A stretch of DNA of 14,728 bases from Candidatus Didemnitutus sp. (GTDB taxonomy: Bacteria; Verrucomicrobiota; Verrucomicrobiia; Opitutales; Opitutaceae), in NCBI GenBank assembly GCA_030682505.1, contig JAUXOH010000324.1, positions 1 to 14,728 of the forward strand. Reading direction: 5' to 3'. The translations under genes and the position numbers were made by a program. Positions 6,886-12,999 of the stretch are shown in pieces. The stretch's first letter is position 1. Each line of letters starts with the position of its first letter. Under the pieces are notes generated by a model. It made no database searches. It saw nothing but the letters and a program-made list of their open reading frames with translations, and was not told the DNA's origin.

Positions 6886-7599
6886 TCAGGGCAGATCGCC
6901 CAGCTGCGGCCGGAGGATGATCTCCTCCACCACCGCGTTCCGGCTCAGCCGGTAGATATCCACAAAGGCGCGCGCGACATCCTCGGCCGGCATCAAACGC
7001 TCGGGGGAGACGCCCGTGCCGCCCCAGGAGGGTGACGCCGTGGCACCCGGCATGACGCAACAGACGCGAACGCCGTGCGGTTTGAGTTCCTCGCGCATCA
7101 CGCGGGTCAGTCCGAGCACCCCGAATTTCGCCGCACTGTAGGAAGCCATGCCCGGGAGGGCTTTGATGCTCGCGATCGAGCCCATGTTGAACACATCGCC
7201 GCGGCCGCGTTTCACCATCGCCGGGACGAACACCCGCGACACGAGAAAGACGCTGCGCAGATTGGCCGCGAGCAGGGCATCAAAATCCTTCACGGCCGTC
7301 TGGAGAAACGGGGCCGCGTGAAACTTGCCCGCGTTGTTGACCAGGACATCGACGACGCCGAAGCGTTTCGTCACGGCCCGGCCCAGCTTCGTCACGGCGG
7401 CCGCGTTGCTGGTGTCGCAGGGAAAGACTTCCGCCTCCGCGCCGAGTTGGCGGCAAACGGCGGCGACGGCGCGCAGATTCTTCGCGTTGCGCGCCACCAG
7501 CGCGAGCTGCACTCCCTTGAGTTCCGCCGCGAAGGTCCGCGCGATCGCCGCGCCGATGCCCTGCGACGCGCCCGTGATGAGGATGACCGGAGTCTTCAT
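6886..7599 (-). CDS. Short-chain dehydrogenase/reductase, candidate sepiapterin reductase
   Basis: This 237-residue NAD(P)H oxidoreductase is a classical SDR. The cofactor motif is TGASQGIG (9-16), with NNAG at 88-91. The catalytic set is Ser141 (NMGSIASIKA), Tyr154 and Lys158 (YSAAK). The C-terminus, with a PGA..SP.WG stretch and then VVEEIILRPQLGD, strongly resembles the Chlorobium tepidum sepiapterin reductase ending VVEEIILRPTSGDI as I recall it. The two genes upstream on the same strand encode PTPS and GTP cyclohydrolase, so a final pterin side-chain reduction is the contextual guess. SDR substrate assignment from sequence is weak, and a general 3-oxoacyl or sugar reductase remains possible. 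The ATG at 7599 is set by the Rossmann start MKTPVILITGA, with a modest GGGGTGA 7 nt upstream. It lies 101 bp after folE2. Confidence 0.85.
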   Translation of the reverse strand: MKTPVILITGASQGIGAAIARTFAAELKGVQLALVARNAKNLRAVAAVCRQLGAEAEVFPCDTSNAAAVTKLGRAVTKRFGVVDVLVNNAGKFHAAPFLQTAVKDFDALLAANLRSVFLVSRVFVPAMVKRGRGDVFNMGSIASIKALPGMASYSAAKFGVLGLTRVMREELKPHGVRVCCVMPGATASPSWGGTGVSPERLMPAEDVARAFVDIYRLSRNAVVEEIILRPQLGDLP

Positions 7600-7663
7600 A
7601 CTGAAGTCACCCCGAAATACCCCGGACACACCAAGGGTGGATTCTGGAAATGCATGGCTGTTT

Positions 7664-7690
7664 GTTCGTGTTTCCCGCGTTTTTCGTGGT
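7664..7690 (-). repeat. Three imperfect 9-bp tandem units between folE2 and the SDR gene
   Basis: On the minus strand three consecutive 9-mers read ACCACGAAA, AACGCGGGA and AACACGAAC, followed by AAACAGCC. The shared pattern is (A)AC-CG-A with period 9. The block fills part of the 101-bp spacer between the folE2 stop and the dehydrogenase start. It looks like a degenerate member of the ACCACGAAAAACACGAA-type spacer sequences that I recall as common in some environmental bacterial genomes. No function is evident. Confidence 0.4.
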
Positions 7691-7700
7691 GGCCCCGGCC

Positions 7701-8681
7701 TTAGCAAAGCAGCGAGCCGAAATCCATGAAGTTGGCCGCGAAACCGCCGGGCACACCCTTGCAGATCACGCTGACGGCGTCGTGCGAGTGCAGCGATTCC
7801 AGGTGCGAGCACGCGATCCGGAAATCGGCGATGCGCTTGTCCGCATCAAACTCCTTGTAGAGCAGGCGGGCGGCGTCCTCGACAAACTTCAGGTAGGCGC
7901 CGTTGAGTTCGGCAAAGGCCTGCTCGTCTTCGCGCTTCACCATCACCTGCGTCTCCGTCTGGAGGGCGTTGAGGCAGTGCTGGTGGATGTCTTCAATCCA
8001 GATCTTCTTGCCTTCCACTTCCTCGACGGTGACGCGCGCCTTACTGCGTTGCGAGTGCGGCACCGAGTAGGCGCCCCGCAGGTCGCGCGCATGTTCGCTC
8101 AGTTCCGCCGAGCACGGGCACGCCGACGAATAGACGAAGTCAAAGTGGATGAACCGCCGGTAGCGCCCGTCGCGCGTCATCACGCCCTCGAAGGCCACGG
8201 TGTAGAACTGAAAGCCTTCGAGACCGCTGCGCAGGCTTTTTCGCACCATCGGGTAGGAAAACGAAATCCGCAGGCGCGCGTCCTTGCTGTCCACATTGCG
8301 CAGGTAGTTCTTGAGAATCCGGCCCATCCATTCTCCGGTCGTGACCTCGTTCTTGTGGTCATAGAACGTGCGCATGATGCGGCTCATGTTGATCCCCTTC
8401 AGCTCAGCCTCGAGCGACACCGTGCCGGTGACACTGGTCTCGAGCGTGAGAATCTGGCCGGCCTTCGTGCGGTATTTCAGCGGCAGTTTGAAATTGTGAA
8501 TGCCGACCTGCTGGATCGGGACGTTCACGCCGTGGACGGTGTGGTGCGCGGCCTCCATCATGTCGGGCAACGAAGCCCGGTAGGCCGGCGTGACGCGAAA
8601 TTTCTTGGCATAGCTGCGGGTCTGGCGCGGTTCGGCGCCATCCTCGGAGCGATGGAGATACATTGGCTTCTTTTTGCTCAT
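7701..8681 (-). CDS. folE2: GTP cyclohydrolase I, FolE2 type (GCYH-IB)
   Basis: This 326-residue cytoplasmic enzyme converts GTP to 7,8-dihydroneopterin triphosphate, the first step for folate, queuosine and biopterin. The COG1469/FolE2 family is recognised by VGIHNFKLPLKY (~59-70), TVSLEAELKGINMSRIMRTF (~87-106), the metal/active-site segment YSSACPCSAEL with Cys188 and Cys190, and SVPHSQRS (~206-213). The C-terminal IEDIHQHC, LQTETQVMVKREDEQAF and ACSHLESLHSHDAVS (His/Glu-rich, ~290-304) complete the pattern. FolE2 is unrelated to FolE in detail, accepts metals other than zinc, and in many bacteria is induced on zinc limitation; no AT-rich Zur-like site is visible here. The ATG at 8681 follows the PTPS stop by 48 bp, so the two are probably cotranscribed. 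No Shine-Dalgarno is evident. Length is somewhat above the ~260-300 often seen because of N-terminal residues 1-50. Confidence 0.93.
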   Translation of the reverse strand: MSKKKPMYLHRSEDGAEPRQTRSYAKKFRVTPAYRASLPDMMEAAHHTVHGVNVPIQQVGIHNFKLPLKYRTKAGQILTLETSVTGTVSLEAELKGINMSRIMRTFYDHKNEVTTGEWMGRILKNYLRNVDSKDARLRISFSYPMVRKSLRSGLEGFQFYTVAFEGVMTRDGRYRRFIHFDFVYSSACPCSAELSEHARDLRGAYSVPHSQRSKARVTVEEVEGKKIWIEDIHQHCLNALQTETQVMVKREDEQAFAELNGAYLKFVEDAARLLYKEFDADKRIADFRIACSHLESLHSHDAVSVICKGVPGGFAANFMDFGSLLC

Positions 8682-8729
8682 GTCGTTTTTGCGGGGGACG
8701 ATAACCGGAGACGGGGCGGCGCGGGCCGC

Positions 8730-9200
8730 TCAGGCAGGTTCAGGACCAAAATACTCCGCGTAATTGCGGGGGGTTTCGTAAAGTCGGACGCGGTAGAGTC
8801 GACCGGTCGGAAGGTGCGGGGCGATCTCGTTCCAAAAGGCGATGACGAGATTCTCCGTGGAGGGAATGATGCCGCGCAGGAAATCGACCTCGTCGTTGAG
8901 GTTGCGGTGGTCGCACTTGTCGACCACGGCGGCGTGGAGGAGGCGCTTCAGGGCGCCCAGGTCCATGATGTAGCCCGTGTCGGGATCCGGTTGCCCGCGG
9001 AGCGAAACCTCGAGCACATAGTTGTGGCCGTGCCAGTGCGGATTCGTGCAGAGGCCGTATTGTTTTTGATTCCACGCGAGACTCTTCTTCGCGTTGTAGA
9101 GCCGGTGGGCGGAATTGAAATGCACTTGCCGCGTAATCGTCACCACCCCGCGCAGGACGCGCGGTGCACGGACGGAAGTTTTGGCGGATTTCTTGGGCAT
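8730..9200 (-). CDS. 6-pyruvoyl-tetrahydropterin synthase / QueD superfamily (C-X5-HGH, PTPS-II-like)
   Basis: This 156-residue T-fold enzyme acts on 7,8-dihydroneopterin triphosphate. Zinc ligands are His32 (FNSAHRLY), His57 and His59 (HWHGHNY). The catalytic Cys51 sits in CTNPHWHGH, so Cys to HGH spacing is C-X5-HGH. This is the spacing of animal PTPS (CNNPNGHGHNY) and not the C-X3-HGH of E. coli QueD. Asp97-His98 in CDHRNLN complete the proton-relay set, and Glu142 in LYETPRN is the pterin anchor. STENLVIAFWNEIAPHLP and LYRVRLYET also follow animal PTPS closely. Routine annotation would call this 6-carboxytetrahydropterin synthase (QueD). The spacing and the neighbouring FolE2 and SDR favour 6-pyruvoyl-tetrahydropterin formation, by inference. 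The ATG at 9200 is preferred over an upstream one at 9266; an in-frame GTG nearer the fold is also possible. It heads the minus-strand cluster. Confidence 0.88.
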   Translation of the reverse strand: MPKKSAKTSVRAPRVLRGVVTITRQVHFNSAHRLYNAKKSLAWNQKQYGLCTNPHWHGHNYVLEVSLRGQPDPDTGYIMDLGALKRLLHAAVVDKCDHRNLNDEVDFLRGIIPSTENLVIAFWNEIAPHLPTGRLYRVRLYETPRNYAEYFGPEPA

Positions 9201-9406
9201 GGAAGAGGCAGTGGAAGCGAGATTCCGGCGCGGGTCAACTCGCACGGCGGCGCCGGCATGCCACACTTTTCCCGCCCTCCGCCAAGCTTGAGCTTGCAGC
9301 GCCGGTCGGGATTCGGAGGCTGATCCGCCCGGGAAGGAGACCGTCGCGTTGAAAATTCATTCGCGACTCATCGGTCGGTCCGCGTGGGGATTCCTCTCCT
9401 TTCCCC
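9201..9406. other. Divergent intergenic region between PTPS and the acyltransferase gene
   Basis: These 206 bp separate divergent genes. The plus strand ends in a pyrimidine-rich run (TTCCTCTCCTTTCCCC) directly before the acyltransferase ATG. Minus-strand TTGACC (9238-9233) could be a -35, but the -10 at the right distance is poor and would leave almost no leader. A near-palindrome, CAAGCT-TG-AGCTTG, lies at 9283-9296. No confident promoter or operator can be given. Confidence 0.45.
9283..9296. repeat. Short inverted repeat CAAGCT-TG-AGCTTG
   Basis: Two perfect 6-bp inverted arms flank a 2-bp centre, and the left half contains the 8-bp palindrome CAAGCTTG. It lies midway between divergent genes, so a dimeric regulator could bind it, but it could equally be a fragment of a dispersed palindromic repeat or chance. 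Confidence 0.3.
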
Positions 9407-10495
9407 ATGACTCACCGGTACTTTCCCAGCCTCGACGGACTGCGCACCATCGCCGTCGGAATCGTGCTCGCCGCCCATGGCGGCCTCTCCTACTTCCGCA
9501 GTGGCGGCGTCGGGGTGGACATCTTTTTTGTCCTGAGCGGGTTCCTGATCACGAGCATCCTCGCGGCGGAGTGCCACACCTCGGGGACGGTCAGCCTGCG
9601 CAACTTCTATGCGCGCCGCTTTCTGCGGCTGGCGCCCGCTCTGGTCCTCATGTGTGCGTTTGCCGCGGCGGCCATGCTGCTGATGGGTCAGCATTTCCCC
9701 GCCACGGAGATCGCCCTGTCGCTCAGCTACACGATCAACTGGGCCCGGGCGTTCTACGACGTCGACTATGGCTGGTTCAACCACACGTGGACCCTCGCGA
9801 TCGAAGAGCAGTTTTACCTCTTGTGGCCCCTGGTCGTCATCGTGCTTGATCGCGTGACGCGCCGCCCGGCGCTCAAGGCCGCCATCTTCGTCGGCTTGGC
9901 GCTCGTCGTCGCCGTTTATCGCGCGCGCATGGTCGGCATTTTTTCGGATGAGCGGATCAACTACGCCCTCGACACCCGCATGGACAGCCTGATGACCGGC
10001 GCAGCCCTCGCTTACTTGGTGCGCAGTCTGCCCGGGGGCAAATTGCCGGATCGGGTCGGTCGGTTCCTCGGACAGATCGTGGCTCCGTTCGCCCTCGCCG
10101 TGTTGTTCGCGATCCCGCAAGTCGTCACTTGGTACAGCCCCTGGATGGGCTGGATCGGCTACTCGATCGTGGCCGTCTGCTCGGCCCTCGTCATCGCCGA
10201 TCTGGTGGCGGGCGGCCACTCGCGACTCGAGCGAATCCTCAGCACGCGTCCGATGGTCTATGTGGGGCGGATCTCCTACGGGATCTATTTGTTCCACCTG
10301 CCGGTCTATCATCTCGTCGAACTCGCCGCGCCCGGGGCCTCCCTGCTCGCCAAACTGCCCTTCAAACTCGCCGTGAGCATCGGCCTTGCCGCCGCGTCCT
10401 ACTCGCTGGTGGAAAAGCAGTTTCTCCGGCTGAAGTCCCGCTTTGCCCCCGCCGCGGCAGTCACTCCGAACGGTGTGATCGGACGCCCGGAATAG
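9407..10495 (+). CDS. Acyltransferase-3 family membrane protein (OafA/YrhL-like)
   Basis: This 362-residue integral membrane acyltransferase is likely to O-acylate a cell-surface or exported glycan. The N-terminus PSLDGLRTIAVGIVLAAHGG carries the family R-X10-H motif (Arg13, His24). GVGVDIFFVLSGFLIT (~34-50) is the second hallmark, followed by FYARRFLRLAPAL. NHTWTLAIEEQFYLLWPL (~125-142) is the conserved loop and helix with an EEQFYL core. Around ten hydrophobic helices span to ~345. Length is normal for a stand-alone AT3 protein with no C-terminal SGNH domain. The ATG at 9407 is set by the conserved N-terminus; CTTTCCCC precedes it and there is no Shine-Dalgarno. Neighbours (metallo-hydrolase, pyruvate kinase) do not reveal the acceptor, and no polysaccharide or glycosyltransferase cluster is nearby. 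The acyl group and glycan are unknown. Confidence 0.9.
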   Translation: MTHRYFPSLDGLRTIAVGIVLAAHGGLSYFRSGGVGVDIFFVLSGFLITSILAAECHTSGTVSLRNFYARRFLRLAPALVLMCAFAAAAMLLMGQHFPATEIALSLSYTINWARAFYDVDYGWFNHTWTLAIEEQFYLLWPLVVIVLDRVTRRPALKAAIFVGLALVVAVYRARMVGIFSDERINYALDTRMDSLMTGAALAYLVRSLPGGKLPDRVGRFLGQIVAPFALAVLFAIPQVVTWYSPWMGWIGYSIVAVCSALVIADLVAGGHSRLERILSTRPMVYVGRISYGIYLFHLPVYHLVELAAPGASLLAKLPFKLAVSIGLAAASYSLVEKQFLRLKSRFAPAAAVTPNGVIGRPE

Positions 10496-10573
10496 GCGCC
10501 CCTTCCTCCGCGCGCCGTTGGGTTTGGGTTTTTCCATTGCTCGGTTCCGACCGTCGTCGCTCAATCAACGGCC

Positions 10574-11368
10574 ATGCCCGTTCGATTCCGCATCTTGGGA
10601 AGCGGCAGCAGCGGCAACGCCGCTCTCCTGCAATCCGACGACACCCGCGTGCTCGTGGACGCCGGATTTTCCGCGCGGAAACTCAACGACCTGCTGGTGG
10701 CCGCCGGGGAATCCCTGGCGCGCATCGATGCGATCTTCCTCACCCACGAACATGGCGACCACGCCGCCGGCCTGAGTGGTCTGGCGCGCTACCCTCACAT
10801 CAAGGTCTTCGCCAATCACCCGACCTCGCAGGCGGTCCAGCGCACCCTCAAGCATCGGGTGGCATGGCAAGTGTTCGAAACCGGTGCGACCTTTCGCTTC
10901 CGCGAATTTGAAGTGAGCAGTTTTTCGGTGCCGCACGACGCGCAGGACCCCGTGGGCTTCTTCATTGCCCACGGCACCGACGATTTGTTTTCCAAACGCC
11001 ACACCTTGGCTTGGCTCACCGACCTCGGCCACGCTCCGCTCCATGTGCACGAACGGGTGCGCGAGGCCGACGTGCTGGTCGTGGAGGCCAATTATTGCCC
11101 CCTGCTGCTCGAGGCCGACACCCGCCGACCCTGGTCGGTCAAACAGCGGATCAACGGCCGGCACGGCCATCTCTCCAACGAAGCGGCGCGGGAATTGCTT
11201 CTGGCCATTGCCAGCCCGCGCTGGCGCCATGTCTATTTCGCCCACCTCAGTCGTGACTGCAACACGCCCGCCGCCGTCGAACTGGCCTGCGCGCCTGCTT
11301 TGGCCGCACTGGGTTGCGCTTTTTCCGTGGTGGCCCCGGGCGCCGGCACCCCGGTCTTCGAATTTTGA
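10574..11368 (+). CDS. MBL-fold metallo-hydrolase, YycJ/WalJ-like
   Basis: This 264-residue metallo-beta-lactamase-fold hydrolase is probably cytoplasmic, since no signal peptide is seen. The N-terminus RFRILGSGSSGNAALLQS is the YycJ/PhnP-like start. VLVDAGFSARKL supplies a conserved Asp. The metal motif is THEHGDHAAG (His58, His60, Asp62, His63). Later ligands are His121 in SVPHDA, Asp150 in LTDLGH, and His224 in YFAHLSRDCNTP. EANYCPLLL, RINGRHGHLSN and the HLSRDCNTP segment are characteristic of the YycJ group as I recall it, and length matches (~260). YycJ proteins have been linked to 5'-3' exonuclease activity and to cell-wall/DNA coordination in Firmicutes; a nuclease role here is only a family inference. 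The ATG at 10574 lies 78 bp after the acyltransferase. Pyruvate kinase starts 66 bp downstream, so one transcript for the three genes is possible. Confidence 0.9.
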   Translation: MPVRFRILGSGSSGNAALLQSDDTRVLVDAGFSARKLNDLLVAAGESLARIDAIFLTHEHGDHAAGLSGLARYPHIKVFANHPTSQAVQRTLKHRVAWQVFETGATFRFREFEVSSFSVPHDAQDPVGFFIAHGTDDLFSKRHTLAWLTDLGHAPLHVHERVREADVLVVEANYCPLLLEADTRRPWSVKQRINGRHGHLSNEAARELLLAIASPRWRHVYFAHLSRDCNTPAAVELACAPALAALGCAFSVVAPGAGTPVFEF

Positions 11369-11434
11369 TCTCCCCTCCGCGCGGTCGACAACGCCCGCCG
11401 CCACCGCAAACATTCCTGTCCTTACTTTTCGCTC

Positions 11435-12868
11435 ATGAAACCTCTGCCCTTTCGCCGCACCAAGATCATCGCCACCCTCGGCCCCGCCACGGAAAGCGAA
11501 GAGATGCTCGCCAAGCTGATCCGCGCGGGCGTCGACGTCATGCGCCTCAACATGGCCCACGCCAAGCACGACTGGACGCGCATGATCATCCAGCGCATCC
11601 GCGCCGTCTCGAAAGACGTCGGCCGCGAGGTCGCCATCATGATGGACATCAAAGGCCCGGAAATCCGCACCGGCGACCTTGAGGTGCCGATCGAACTGCA
11701 GGCCGGGGAGATTTTTGACTTCACCGTCAAGCCCGAGGTCGATCGCGACCGCGGCGAGGAGATCCGTTCGGTCGACGTGAATTACCGAAATCTGGTGAAC
11801 GACATTCGTATCGGCGACACCGTGCTGGTGGACAGCGGCCTGATCCGACTCGAGGTGCTGGAAAAAAACGATGCGCACATCCGCTGCCGCGTTCTCACGC
11901 CCGGGCAGCTCACCTCCCGCCGCCACATCAACCTGCCCGGGGTCCACGTGAACCTGCCGTCGTTCACCGAGAAGGACCGCGGCGACACGCTGGTCGGCAT
12001 TGCAGAGGGCATCGACTTCGTCGCTTTGTCCTTCGTCCGCGAGGCGACGGACATCGTGAACCTGCGCGGTTTCCTGAAGGAGCACGGTTCGCGGGCGCGC
12101 ATCGTGGCGAAGATCGAGGACCAGTCGGCGATCAACAACCTCGACGAGATCATCCGCGCGACGGACGTGCTCATGATCGCGCGCGGTGATCTGGGCATCG
12201 AAATCCCCCTCGAAGAGCTGCCGGTCGTGCAACGCCGCGCGGTGCGCATCTGCCTGTCGATCGGTCGCCCGGTGATTGTCGCCACCCACATGCTGGAATC
12301 GATGATCGGCCAACCCATGCCGACCCGGGCGGAAATCACCGATGTCGCCAACGCCGTCTTTGAAAGTGCCGATTGCGTGATGCTCTCCGGTGAAACCACG
12401 GTCGGCCGCTACCCGCTCGATTGCGTGCGCGTGCTCGACACCATTTCGCGCCGCATCGAAAACGAGTTGGCCAACGAATATGGCGAGCCTTCCGTGTTTC
12501 TGGCCGAGCGCATGAAGATCCTGCGGTCCGCGGTCCTGATGGCCGACGAACTGCCGAATTCCTCCATCCTGTGCTTCACCCGGCGCGGAATCACCGCCGC
12601 CGGGCTGGCGGCCCACCGTCCGGTCCGGGCCCCGATTCTCGGGATCACCGATTCGGTCGAAACCCTGCGCCATCTGCGCATGGTCCGTTCCGTCGAACCC
12701 TACTTGCTCGCCGCCTTTGGTGATCCGGAGAAGACCATCACCCGGGCGGTCGAGCTGTTGCTCGGTCAGGGTCGGATCAAATCCGGCGACAAGCTCGTGA
12801 TCATCTCCGACATCATGACCGCCTCCAACCAGCGCGTTGACAGCATCCAACTCCGTACGGTCGCCTGA
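11435..12868 (+). CDS. pyk: Pyruvate kinase
   Basis: This 477-residue glycolytic enzyme transfers phosphate from phosphoenolpyruvate to ADP. The catalytic barrel is intact: TKIIATLGPAT (9-19), VMRLNMAHAKHD (Arg37, Asn39), MDIKGPEIRTG (Asp71, Lys73), the active-site lysine Lys226 with Glu228 in VAKIEDQ, MIARGDLGIEIP (Asp252) and VATHMLESM (Thr284). The B domain occupies ~82-185. The C-terminal domain (~355-477) is present but plain, without an extra PEP-utiliser domain. Two residues at the monovalent-cation site differ from rabbit muscle enzyme: the Ser of NxSH is Ala41 and the Thr of DTKGPE is Ile72, while Glu76 of GPE is kept. VATHMLESM and SGETTVGRYP place it with a branch distinct from the E. 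coli enzymes. The ATG at 11435 matches the usual N-terminus; TTTTCGCTC precedes it and there is no Shine-Dalgarno. Confidence 0.96.
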   Translation: MKPLPFRRTKIIATLGPATESEEMLAKLIRAGVDVMRLNMAHAKHDWTRMIIQRIRAVSKDVGREVAIMMDIKGPEIRTGDLEVPIELQAGEIFDFTVKPEVDRDRGEEIRSVDVNYRNLVNDIRIGDTVLVDSGLIRLEVLEKNDAHIRCRVLTPGQLTSRRHINLPGVHVNLPSFTEKDRGDTLVGIAEGIDFVALSFVREATDIVNLRGFLKEHGSRARIVAKIEDQSAINNLDEIIRATDVLMIARGDLGIEIPLEELPVVQRRAVRICLSIGRPVIVATHMLESMIGQPMPTRAEITDVANAVFESADCVMLSGETTVGRYPLDCVRVLDTISRRIENELANEYGEPSVFLAERMKILRSAVLMADELPNSSILCFTRRGITAAGLAAHRPVRAPILGITDSVETLRHLRMVRSVEPYLLAAFGDPEKTITRAVELLLGQGRIKSGDKLVIISDIMTASNQRVDSIQLRTVA

Positions 12869-12878
12869 GCCACGCAAA

Positions 12879-12907
12879 TTGATGCCAGCGGTTGCGCCGC
12901 GAATATT
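12879..12907 (+). promoter_or_regulatory. Weak candidate promoter for the DUF5916 gene
   Basis: TTGATG (12879-12884) is followed after 17 bp by AATATT (12902-12907). Each hexamer matches consensus at 4 of 6 positions. It sits just past the pyruvate kinase stop and ~93 bp before the next start. The -10 overlaps an 8-bp palindrome (GAATATTC, 12901-12908). In GC-rich sequence this is the best candidate in the 131-bp gap, but it is weak. Confidence 0.28.
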
Positions 12908-12999
12908 CCTGTAACTTGCGCGCGATTCGGTGGTATTGAAGAGTGTCGTCCGTCGCGCTGCCGCGAGGGCGCCTCCCCCAGCTTCCGAATTCCCACGAC

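Noticed and set aside
7650..9323. A 557-codon plus-strand frame across folE2 and PTPS
   Set aside because: It mirrors the codons of two clear pterin enzymes and shows no domain or plausible start.
10565..12877. A 770-codon open frame on the minus strand opposite the metallo-hydrolase and pyruvate kinase genes
   Set aside because: It is antisense to two strongly conserved enzymes, its translation is His/Arg/Gly/Asp-rich without family motifs, and long antisense frames are expected at this GC content.
12890..12900. Pyruvate kinase terminator at GCGG/CCGC after the stop
   Set aside because: The stem is only 4 bp and no T-tract follows.
12901..12908. GAATATTC palindrome as a regulator site
   Set aside because: An 8-bp palindrome alone is not enough, and it overlaps a weak putative -10 whose AT-richness explains it.
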